The notes under the pieces were generated by a model. The model had not been told where the DNA came from. It was given only the letters and a program-made list of their open reading frames with translations, and made no database searches. This document shows, piece after piece, positions 1 to 5,730 of a stretch of DNA of 6,203 nt (position 1 is its first letter; every line of letters begins with the position of its first letter). Position numbers and translations under genes: made by a program. Origin of the DNA: Candidatus Cloacimonadota bacterium (GTDB lineage: Bacteria > Cloacimonadota > Cloacimonadia > Cloacimonadales > WRIO01); assembly GCA_023230175.1 (NCBI GenBank), contig JALNXV010000220.1, positions 1-6,203 of the forward strand. The letters are read 5' to 3'.

Positions 1-1441
1 CATTTTCTTTGTTAGGATTCCAAGGGAAACCTTTTTGAGGATAAATTTTTACATTCCAATCCTCTATTCCTAAGTCTTCAAAAAGTATATATTCTTCATG
101 TATTACTTTTAAGTCTTTCATTTTATTTAGAAATCTTTTTTCAGGAGAATCATCAATTATAGATCCAAAAATTTCAGATAGAATGAAACTATGCGTATAA
201 CCTAAAAAACTTCTTGGAAAATCATCACAGAGTCCATTATAATAAAGTGATTCTTTTAGGATTTTTCTTAAATCAAAGTGAAATTTATCACCTTTTAACC
301 AGTATGGCATAGTCATTTTTTCAGGTTTGTGTATAGGTCTAACATACCTAAAAGCTATTTCATTATTTCTTTCCAGATAATGTTGATTTGTGATAACAGT
401 ATTATCCATATTTTCATTATTAGGATCATATCTTTTAACCTCTTGATTAGTATGAGTTATAACTCTATACTCGCCTTTATCAAAGTGTGGGCTGTATAAT
501 GTATCAAAAGATAATCTTACTTTGTTATTTACCCCATCCCATAACCATTCATTACTTTCAGTTTGTACCAAGCCATATTTGTATGTTGAATATTCGTAAT
601 CTTTTATAGCATAATACCATTCCGCTACTGTAGGCAATCTATAACCATCAGCTTCCCAGTTACATTCTACTTCAACAGTTTCTTCTCTTCTAAAATATCT
701 GGTAGTTTCTTTTCCATTAAATTTATAACAAGGTGTTAAACCTTCACATATACTTCTATGATTTAGTTCTTCTAAAGCATCGAGCCAACTACAATGTCTT
801 CCTATTGGATGTTTGCAAATGTAAAAAGAATTTATGTTTATTTTTTGAGTAATCTTCTTTTTTTTATCACCATAGTTTATTCCTAAAAATGCAAAATCTC
901 CACCTTCGATATATGCTTCATCTTCAAAGTGTATCTTTAAAAAGAAATCTCTTTTCAAATGCATTAGAAATCTATCAGAGTATAAAATATCGTCAATTAA
1001 ATGAAATGAACGCATACTTAAAATTGATTTCCTGCGTTCATTATCTCTTTTGTAGATGTTTGAATGTTTATCAGATAATAATATTTTTCTAATCTCTACT
1101 TCTATTCGTCTTAGATAATATTCAGATTTGAAATTGTAATCAGTATCTCTTAAAAATAAGCGTTTAATTTCTTTAATCTTATGATTTTCTCCAAACATTA
1201 AATCGATTTGTATTTTAAAATGATTAATTTCATTTTCTATTTCATTTAAAGATGTTAAATCTAAATCGGTTTTTACCTTTTCAGAAAAATTATTCAAGGA
1301 TTTTGAGATAGAGTGATTTAATGATTCATTTGCATATCTTTTTAGCGTACTTAAAGCTAAATCCTTTAAATGTTTTAGGTTAGAATCAATAGTCTTTAAA
1401 TCTTCAAAATCTTTTAAGGCGATGTCATAATCCAGACACAA
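1..1441 (-). CDS. FGE-sulfatase (formylglycine-generating-enzyme fold) domain protein, 3' end off the window, 5' end uncertain
   Basis: This frame is open from about 1444 to the left edge, but no stop is reached, so the C-terminus is missing. Numbering from a TTG at 1441 gives 480 residues. Residues 1-175 are charged and helical, starting LDYDIALKDFEDLK, which is TPR-helix-like. Residues 176-370 match the FGE-sulfatase domain in order: EGGDFAFLG, SFYICKHPIG, LTPCYKFNG, GYRLPTVAEWYYA (the family hallmark YRLPTEAEWEYA), NEWLWDG (for GNVWEW) and IAFRYVRPI (for GFRvvR). A tail of at least 110 residues follows and I do not recognise it. The catalytic cysteine pair of true FGEs, near the end of the domain, is not visible, so a binding or scaffold role is more likely than sulfatase activation. 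The start is unresolved: the first in-frame ATG is at 1198 without a Shine-Dalgarno, and TTG at 1441 also lacks one. The frame overlaps the TPR gene by 28 bases in the -1 frame and may be its continuation through a frameshift. The domain is sure; the gene model is not. Confidence 0.8.
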   Translation of the reverse strand, partial: MCLDYDIALKDFEDLKTIDSNLKHLKDLALSTLKRYANESLNHSISKSLNNFSEKVKTDLDLTSLNEIENEINHFKIQIDLMFGENHKIKEIKRLFLRDTDYNFKSEYYLRRIEVEIRKILLSDKHSNIYKRDNERRKSILSMRSFHLIDDILYSDRFLMHLKRDFFLKIHFEDEAYIEGGDFAFLGINYGDKKKKITQKININSFYICKHPIGRHCSWLDALEELNHRSICEGLTPCYKFNGKETTRYFRREETVEVECNWEADGYRLPTVAEWYYAIKDYEYSTYKYGLVQTESNEWLWDGVNNKVRLSFDTLYSPHFDKGEYRVITHTNQEVKRYDPNNENMDNTVITNQHYLERNNEIAFRYVRPIHKPEKMTMPYWLKGDKFHFDLRKILKESLYYNGLCDDFPRSFLGYTHSFILSEIFGSIIDDSPEKRFLNKMKDLKVIHEEYILFEDLGIEDWNVKIYPQKGFPWNPNKEN

Positions 1442-2109
1442 GAATTAGCAAAACATCTTTTTATAAAACAGAGTAAGTCTTTTTCTGAGTAGTTGTTTTC
1501 TTCAAAATATTTTTTAATTTCTTCTTTTAAATCGGCATATCTTTTTTTATTGTATTTAAATATTTGGGTACTAACATTTAGCATTTTCCCTATTCTTAAG
1601 ACATATAACGGATTTATTGGCATTAACTTTAGGAAGTCTTTTGTTGAGTCTCTATAATGTTTATTACAATGACGATAGACACCTCTTAAAAAGATTGCTT
1701 CAGCATAATCAGGGCATAATTCTAATGCTTTTTCTAATACCGAGATTGCTTTGAAATAATCATTTTCTTTGACATTTATCCTACTTTTGATAATATAATA
1801 AGAAGCTTTTATCTCAGGCTTCCATTCATCATTAAATTCTAAATTGTTCATTAATTCTTCTTCGGACTGGTCAAATTGTTCCCAGTTCATATTACAAAAA
1901 AGACGATTATACCTTTCTTTGTTATAGAAATGAAAAAGAAAATTGTTAAAATTAAGGATACCTTCATCGTCTTGAGTGATGTATCCAAGCCTTAAAAGTT
2001 TGTCAGAAAAATGTTTTTTAAATTCAATACATTCTTCTTCTGAAAGATGATTCCAACCATTACCGTATTTTTGACCTAACTGATAAATGTCATAATCCTG
2101 AAAAGACAT
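1414..2109 (-). CDS. TPR-repeat helical protein (possibly the N-terminal part of the adjoining FGE-like protein)
   Basis: The product is 231 residues, mostly helical, with no signal peptide or membrane segment, so probably cytoplasmic. Residues 101-134 read as a good TPR unit (small and large residues in register, KAISVLEKALELCPDYAEA), and 135-168 as a weaker second unit (IFLRGVYRHCNKHYRDSTKDF) ending at a proline. The N-terminal 100 residues are acidic and aromatic-rich, and I do not recognise them. TPRs usually bind partner proteins. The start is supported by AGGAG at 2116-2120, six bases before ATG. The last residues (VWIMTSP) look like read-out of a wrong frame: the -1 frame continues directly into a TPR-like helix and then an FGE domain. 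The gene may therefore be truncated by a frameshift, or may be a genuine short gene coupled to the next. It lies 140 bases after the radical SAM gene on the same strand. Confidence 0.72.
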   Translation of the reverse strand: MSFQDYDIYQLGQKYGNGWNHLSEEECIEFKKHFSDKLLRLGYITQDDEGILNFNNFLFHFYNKERYNRLFCNMNWEQFDQSEEELMNNLEFNDEWKPEIKASYYIIKSRINVKENDYFKAISVLEKALELCPDYAEAIFLRGVYRHCNKHYRDSTKDFLKLMPINPLYVLRIGKMLNVSTQIFKYNKKRYADLKEEIKKYFEENNYSEKDLLCFIKRCFANSCVWIMTSP

Positions 2110-2115
2110 AATTAT

Positions 2116-2120
2116 CTCCT
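2116..2120 (-). promoter_or_regulatory. Ribosome binding site of the TPR gene
   Basis: AGGAG on the minus strand, within AAGGAGA, ends six bases before the ATG at 2109. It fixes this start and shows that the gene can be translated independently of the upstream radical SAM gene. Confidence 0.8.
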
Positions 2121-2142
2121 TATATTGATAATTGATTAAAGT

Positions 2143-2189
2143 TAGTCACCTGTAATATGTTTTAGAAACTTAATTTAACCAGGTGACTA
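2143..2189. repeat. Inverted repeat in the leader of the TPR gene (10-bp perfect arms, 27-base loop)
   Basis: TAGTCACCTG at 2143-2152 is the exact reverse complement of CAGGTGACTA at 2180-2189. The loop contains a smaller palindrome, GTTT-TAG-AAAC. The arms are GC-richer than their surroundings. Neither side has a T-run, so this is not a standard intrinsic terminator. It lies between the radical SAM stop and the TPR Shine-Dalgarno, and could be a paired operator site or an RNA hairpin in the leader. The symmetry is certain; the function is unknown. Confidence 0.7.
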
Positions 2190-2196
2190 TAGAAAA

Positions 2197-2225
2197 ATTA
2201 TGTGTTAGTTTTAATTAATTTGTAA
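2197..2225 (-). promoter_or_regulatory. Weak candidate promoter for the TPR/FGE genes
   Basis: On the minus strand TTACAA (3 of 6 to the -35 consensus) is followed after 17 bases by CATAAT (5 of 6 to the -10, at 2197-2202). The predicted transcription start, about 2190, falls at the edge of the inverted repeat, which would suit an operator or a 5' hairpin. The region is very AT-rich, so a chance match is quite possible. Confidence 0.3.
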
Positions 2226-2249
2226 TTAGTGTTTTTAAAATTCTATATA

Positions 2250-4430
2250 TTAACCCATATAATGGATTGCTGAATCATTATACCAAACATCACATTCATT
2301 ACGATATCGGGAGTGACCGAACAAAGTTTTTTTGACAACTTTTCCTAAATATCTTCGTGTCGCAAGTTCATTCACTCTCATCCATGCAAAGTGACCCGCT
2401 ACGGTATCGGCATAATAAAAACCTTCAACTGTCAGGTAAATATAATCATCTTTGATATTGATTAGTTTTTTAGATTCTAAGGCAGTTAACTCATTTTTAA
2501 AATCTTGCCTAATATCTCTTTTAAATAATTTTTGATAGTCGCTAATTGAGATTTTAGTACCTTTAATTTGTCTTGTAATCCAGTAAAGTTTCAAGTCATC
2601 TTCTTTTAAGTCAAATCTTGTATGCCAACCAATTTGATTTAATCTTATTTTATCTAAATATTTATCTAACTCGGTAGGATTAATCATTTTAACTGCTTTT
2701 TTAAAAGACTTATCAATTAATACTGAAATTGCATAACTACCAATACCAATCCAATCTATTTTTTCAGGAGTTCTTAAATCTTCTTCATATTGATAACGAC
2801 TTTCAGGACAATTTTTTAATCTAAAATCAGTTACGGTAACAGGCTCATAATTATTTTTTATTAACAGGTCGTAAAGTTGTTTCCAGTTTTCCAATGAAAT
2901 TTTACTATCAGGTAATGTATTTAATATTTCCTTATCTTTACTCCACGAAGTGTTTATACTTTCATTTAGGACAAGATTATACCAACAGATATGTTCCAAG
3001 CCAAGTTCAATTGCTTTTTCCAAATCCTTTTTTATGTAATCAAATGAGCTTCTATCAGGCAAATTAAACATAAAATCACCCGAAACTCTAAATCCTGATT
3101 CTCTTGCAATTTTGATAGCTTCTTCTACTAAGCCTTTAGCATTATTTATATCTCTTCCTGCTTTTTGAAGTATTTCATCATCAAAGGTTTGGATACCGAT
3201 TGAGATTCTCAAATCAGCATGCTTGAAATATGTTTTTAGTGTTTTTAATAATACTTTGTTATTAACAAAATCATAAGGAGTTCCTTCGAGAGTGATTTCT
3301 GTTTCTTTTGTAATTTTTAAGTTTTCTAAGATTGAGTCACATAACTTTTCAAACAATACATTATCGGTTAGAGTAGCAGTACCACCTCCGAAATAGATAG
3401 AGCTAATCTCTCGTTGGTTAAATTTAAAATTATCTGTTATACTATTTAATTCTTTGATTACTGATAAAACACTTTTTTCCATTCTTTCCTGATTATAGTT
3501 TTCATGGGGAAAGGGGCAATATCCACAAGCTTTAATTTTTGGATTACACATTGGATGAGGTATAATTCCCAAAGCAATTTTTTTATTAAAATCTATATCA
3601 AGCTCGTTTATGTTTTTGATGTAAAAATTGTCAACTTCCACGCTTGCATCAGGCATTGGAAAGCCATGAAGTAACCTGTGTCTTTGCACTTTATTCATTC
3701 TTGTTTCTACATCTAAATTATAATATTCTATATCCATAAGTAATTCAATTATTTTTCTTAATAATGTTGAATTTTCATTTTGGTTAAAGCGTTCATCAGA
3801 AAAAGACCATCTTGAACCGAAATAAACAACTGCACCTTTATCAAATTTCTTATAAACAAGGATTGCTTTTTCTCTATCATTAAAACTTTGTTTAATGCCT
3901 TTAAACCTCGTTCCAATCAATCTTGGATTAGGAATGGTGTAGTAGTTGTCTTTATTGAGATAAACTACATAATCAGGCTCACAGGCAAGATTAATTGTAC
4001 ATCCTGCATCATAGATAATCTCTTCGTTAAAGTTAAACTCATCAGATTTTATTTTAACAAATGGCTTATGTGGAAAATCCATAAAATGATTATCGTTACA
4101 ACATACAACATCTTTATTAACTCTGATTTCAGGAAATAATTCATTGATATTAGTGTTTAAATCATATTTACCATACTTTGTTAAAAATAAAAATTTACCG
4201 CCATTCTTAATATATGCTCTAAGCTTTTCTGTATAGTTTTCGGAATATGCTTTTTCAGGAGAGCCTGCAATAATTAATGAATATTCTGAAAAATCAGAAT
4301 CCTCTTCTAAAACTTCGATATTTTCTGTTATCTTAGTAAAAAAACTTATCAACTTTAAAAAATTTTTACTCGTATCAGGTAAGATACTTTCATTATGACC
4401 GCTTGTAAAAGCAATTCTTACATCTTTCAT
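2250..4430 (-). CDS. HemW-like radical SAM protein with N-terminal amidotransferase-like domain
   Basis: The product is 726 residues, against about 380 for typical HemW. Residues 1-230 resemble a class I glutamine amidotransferase/ThuA-like fold (IAFTSGHN start; LIIAGSPEKAYSE then YIKNGGKFLFLT) without an obvious GxCxG nucleophile elbow, so it is probably non-catalytic. Residues 285-600 are a radical SAM core of the HemW/coproporphyrinogen-oxidase-like family: PHPMCNPKIKACGYCPF (cluster cysteines 295, 302, 305), YFGGGTAT (347-353), LRISIGIQTFDDEILQKAGR (407-426), GDFMFNLPDRSSF and DWIGIGSYA. Residues 605-682 match the HemW C-terminal domain (YLTVEGFYYAD), and an extra tail of about 45 basic and aromatic residues follows. 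Such enzymes bind a [4Fe-4S] cluster and SAM; HemW itself is a heme chaperone rather than an oxidase. The cluster spacing C-x6-C-x2-C is wider than the usual C-x3-C-x2-C. The substrate is unknown. The start is backed by AGGAG five bases upstream. It is divergent from the FHA gene. Confidence 0.87.
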   Translation of the reverse strand: MKDVRIAFTSGHNESILPDTSKNFLKLISFFTKITENIEVLEEDSDFSEYSLIIAGSPEKAYSENYTEKLRAYIKNGGKFLFLTKYGKYDLNTNINELFPEIRVNKDVVCCNDNHFMDFPHKPFVKIKSDEFNFNEEIIYDAGCTINLACEPDYVVYLNKDNYYTIPNPRLIGTRFKGIKQSFNDREKAILVYKKFDKGAVVYFGSRWSFSDERFNQNENSTLLRKIIELLMDIEYYNLDVETRMNKVQRHRLLHGFPMPDASVEVDNFYIKNINELDIDFNKKIALGIIPHPMCNPKIKACGYCPFPHENYNQERMEKSVLSVIKELNSITDNFKFNQREISSIYFGGGTATLTDNVLFEKLCDSILENLKITKETEITLEGTPYDFVNNKVLLKTLKTYFKHADLRISIGIQTFDDEILQKAGRDINNAKGLVEEAIKIARESGFRVSGDFMFNLPDRSSFDYIKKDLEKAIELGLEHICWYNLVLNESINTSWSKDKEILNTLPDSKISLENWKQLYDLLIKNNYEPVTVTDFRLKNCPESRYQYEEDLRTPEKIDWIGIGSYAISVLIDKSFKKAVKMINPTELDKYLDKIRLNQIGWHTRFDLKEDDLKLYWITRQIKGTKISISDYQKLFKRDIRQDFKNELTALESKKLINIKDDYIYLTVEGFYYADTVAGHFAWMRVNELATRRYLGKVVKKTLFGHSRYRNECDVWYNDSAIHYMG

Positions 4431-4435
4431 CTTAA

Positions 4436-4442
4436 CTCCTTA
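4436..4442 (-). promoter_or_regulatory. Ribosome binding site of the radical SAM gene
   Basis: TAAGGAG on the minus strand lies five bases before the ATG at 4430. It is strong and well spaced, and supports including the N-terminal amidotransferase-like domain in the protein. Confidence 0.8.
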
Positions 4443-4488
4443 AAAACATAATTTCTCCGCAGTTTTTGAAAGTTACTCTAAGTTGCAT

Positions 4489-4497
4489 ATTATAACA
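4489..4497 (-). promoter_or_regulatory. Extended -10 promoter of the radical SAM gene
   Basis: The minus strand reads TGTTATAAT, a perfect -10 hexamer preceded by the TGN of an extended -10 element. No good -35 is found 17 bases further up, which suits an extended -10 promoter. A start near 4482 would give a leader of about 50 bases. The A/T tracts of the 26-bp tandem repeat lie upstream, where UP-element contacts would be. Confidence 0.5.
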
Positions 4498-4524
4498 ATA
4501 ACTGCAAAAAATAAAAAAGCAAAT

Positions 4525-4576
4525 ATTTTTTAAAAAAAAGCTTGACTTTTATTTTTTAAAAAAAAGCTTGACTTTT
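4525..4576. repeat. Perfect tandem duplication of a 26-bp unit
   Basis: Positions 4525-4550 and 4551-4576 are identical and abut without a gap. Each unit is A, six T, eight A, then GCTTGACTTTT, so each carries a TTGACT (4542-4547 and 4568-4573) resembling a plus-strand -35 hexamer. The duplication sits in the middle of the divergent intergenic region. It may be a recent slippage duplication or a repeated regulatory site. Confidence 0.9.
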
Positions 4577-4596
4577 TTTAAGTTATAATTTATTAA
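4568..4596 (+). promoter_or_regulatory. Candidate upstream promoter for the FHA-PP2C genes
   Basis: TTGACT from the second repeat unit (5 of 6) is followed after 17 bases by TATTAA at 4591-4596 (4 of 6). A perfect TATAAT at 4584-4589 is only 10 bases away and so is badly spaced. The first repeat unit has no -10 at the right distance. Confidence 0.35.
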
Positions 4597-4635
4597 TAAA
4601 GTTATAAAAGATATTGAATGAATGTGGAAGGTTTT

Positions 4636-4664
4636 TTGACGATGGCGAAAAAATATAATAAAAT
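4636..4664 (+). promoter_or_regulatory. Best candidate promoter for the FHA-PP2C genes
   Basis: TTGACG (5 of 6) and TAAAAT (5 of 6, at 4659-4664) are separated by 17 bases. A TATAAT also overlaps at 4654-4659, with a too-short spacer. Transcription would start near 4671 and leave a leader of about 105 bases that contains the hairpin at 4728-4752. Confidence 0.5.
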
Positions 4665-4727
4665 TCCTTAAACTATAAGTAAATGAAATAAGATGCAATG
4701 CATTTTAACAAAATAAAACAATAATAT

Positions 4728-4752
4728 TAGCTTTATGCCGGACATAATGCTA
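4728..4752 (+). repeat. Imperfect inverted repeat (hairpin) before the FHA gene
   Basis: TAGCTTTATG (4728-4737) pairs with CATAATGCTA (4743-4752) around the five-base loop CCGGA, with one T-T mismatch in ten. It ends 24 bases before the FHA ATG and has no downstream T-run, so it is not a typical terminator. In a transcript from either candidate promoter it would form a leader hairpin just upstream of the weak ribosome site; as DNA it could be an operator. Confidence 0.55.
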
Positions 4753-4766
4753 TAAAAATTTACAAT

Positions 4767-4771
4767 AGGTG
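4767..4771 (+). promoter_or_regulatory. Weak ribosome binding site of the FHA gene
   Basis: AGGTG ends five bases before the ATG at 4777. It is a weaker match than the AGGAG sites of the two minus-strand genes, but the spacing is good and no better start is available, since the first zinc-ribbon cysteines begin at residue 5. Confidence 0.6.
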
Positions 4772-4776
4772 TAATT

Positions 4777-5730
4777 ATGAGTTATAAATGTGATGTCTGT
4801 GGGCAAGAACTATTTTCTAAATGGTTATTTTGTTCATTTTGCGGAGAGAATGTTTCAGGTAGAACAGTTGTACTGACAACAGAAAAAGAAGATATAGAAA
4901 ATCCAAAATATTGTCCCGAATGTAATACTACTAATCATTTTGAATCTCTGTACTGTAACCAATGCGGATTTGATTTACATAAAAGACCTGATAAAGAATT
5001 TTTATTTTGCGGTAAGTGTAGAACAAAAAACAGACAAAATGCTTTGATTTGTATAAAATGTGGTTTGAGTTTGGAAGATTGGTTTAGTATGAAAGGGGAG
5101 ATAGCTATATCGCTTGGTTATAAGGGTGATTTGGTTTTAACTGAGAAAATGACGGGTATAAGTTTTCATTTTTTAAGTTCAGAAGAACTAATTATTGGCA
5201 GGTTAAAAACTAATTATGTGTGTATTCCGTGTACTTTTGTTTCCGGCAAGCATTGTGGTTTTGATATGAAAAATAAATTCTTACGTGATTATGCCAGTAC
5301 CAATGGAACATTTATCAACAGAAGTTCAGAACGATTTAAAAAGATACCCTTGGATTTAGTAAGTGAGTTTAACATAGCGGATGCTTTTACTTTTTATACG
5401 GTAAAAAAGAAGAATCTTTTTGGATTTAGACTTGGTGCAATCTATAATGAAGAAAACTGTCGAAGAAACGGAGACGGTGAAAGTTTTGATAAACTACGTA
5501 AACAGTATTATTTACTAAGCACCGGGGATTATGAAATCAGGATTCAAAAATTAGATGCCTTTATTACAGATAAAATAAAACCGGGTGTTTCTTACTATAG
5601 TATTAAGTTCGAGAATGGTTTTTATTATTATTCAGATAAGGATAAAGGAATAAATAACAGGTTACTAATCAAAAGATTTAATAACTTACCCAAAAACTGG
5701 GCATTAGAAGGGATATTTAATGAAGATTGA
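4777..5730 (+). CDS. Triple zinc-ribbon FHA-domain protein
   Basis: The product is 317 residues, soluble, with no signal or membrane segment. Three zinc ribbons come first, each with the exact pattern C-x2-C-x10-C-x2-C: cysteines 5/8/19/22, 46/49/60/63 and 78/81/92/95. An FHA domain follows at about 113-210: IIGR (R142), VSGKH (S156, H159) and DYASTNGTFIN (residues 171-181). These cover the family's key phosphothreonine-contact positions, so binding is probably intact. Residues 215-317 form an extra, probably beta-rich segment with many tyrosines that I do not recognise. FHA domains dock on phosphothreonine, commonly on an autophosphorylated Ser/Thr kinase or its substrate. The gene overlaps the PP2C gene by 11 bases, so the two are surely co-expressed, and this protein may be the adaptor of a kinase-phosphatase module. 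The zinc ribbons may mediate protein or nucleic acid contacts. Its start is divergent from the radical SAM gene. Confidence 0.9.
   Translation: MSYKCDVCGQELFSKWLFCSFCGENVSGRTVVLTTEKEDIENPKYCPECNTTNHFESLYCNQCGFDLHKRPDKEFLFCGKCRTKNRQNALICIKCGLSLEDWFSMKGEIAISLGYKGDLVLTEKMTGISFHFLSSEELIIGRLKTNYVCIPCTFVSGKHCGFDMKNKFLRDYASTNGTFINRSSERFKKIPLDLVSEFNIADAFTFYTVKKKNLFGFRLGAIYNEENCRRNGDGESFDKLRKQYYLLSTGDYEIRIQKLDAFITDKIKPGVSYYSIKFENGFYYYSDKDKGINNRLLIKRFNNLPKNWALEGIFNED

Larger units (their letters stand above)
2110..2249. other. Gap between the radical SAM and TPR genes, no gene
   Basis: These 140 bases carry the inverted repeat at 2143-2189, a weak promoter candidate and the TPR Shine-Dalgarno. No GC-rich stem with a T-run follows the radical SAM stop, so read-through into the TPR gene is possible and an operon is plausible. 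Confidence 0.55.
4431..4776. other. Divergent intergenic region (346 bases), no gene
   Basis: It separates the leftward radical SAM gene from the rightward FHA gene. It contains, left to right, the radical SAM Shine-Dalgarno and extended -10 promoter, a 26-bp tandem duplication, two plus-strand promoter candidates, a hairpin and the FHA ribosome site. Only tiny open frames occur, such as nine codons at 4643-4672, and none is convincing. No terminator or RNA gene was recognised. Confidence 0.7.

Noticed and set aside
1..915. FGE/C-type-lectin-fold variable protein of a diversity-generating retroelement
   Set aside because: No reverse transcriptase or template repeat was seen in the window, and the domain is followed by a long tail rather than ending the protein. 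The flanking sequence was not available, so this is unsupported rather than disproved.
889..1092. A 67-residue plus-strand open frame
   Set aside because: It lies antisense inside the FGE-like gene, has no recognisable motif and mirrors AT-rich coding sequence; a shadow frame.
1414..1447. Programmed -1 frameshift between the TPR and FGE-like frames
   Set aside because: No slippery heptamer of the X-XXY-YYZ type lies between the upstream stop in the -1 frame and the TPR stop.
3888..4139. An 83-residue plus-strand open frame
   Set aside because: It is wholly antisense to the radical SAM gene, whose protein in this region is coherent; a shadow frame.
2250..4430. Radical SAM sulfatase-maturating enzyme (anSME), suggested by the nearby FGE-type domain
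   Set aside because: The core follows HemW landmarks and lacks the SPASM-type cysteine-rich C-terminus of anSMEs. No sulfatase gene is present, and the FGE-like domain seems to lack its catalytic cysteines.
4558..4579. Intrinsic terminator formed by AAAAAAAG and CTTTTTTT in the second repeat unit
   Set aside because: The stem is seven A-T pairs plus one G-C pair, too weak for termination, and it sits between divergent promoters where no transcript is expected to end.
4643..4672. A nine-codon leader peptide (MAKKYNKIP) with GGAAGG upstream
   Set aside because: It is very short, its Shine-Dalgarno spacing is long (11 bases), and it overlaps the best -10 candidate, so it would not be on that transcript.
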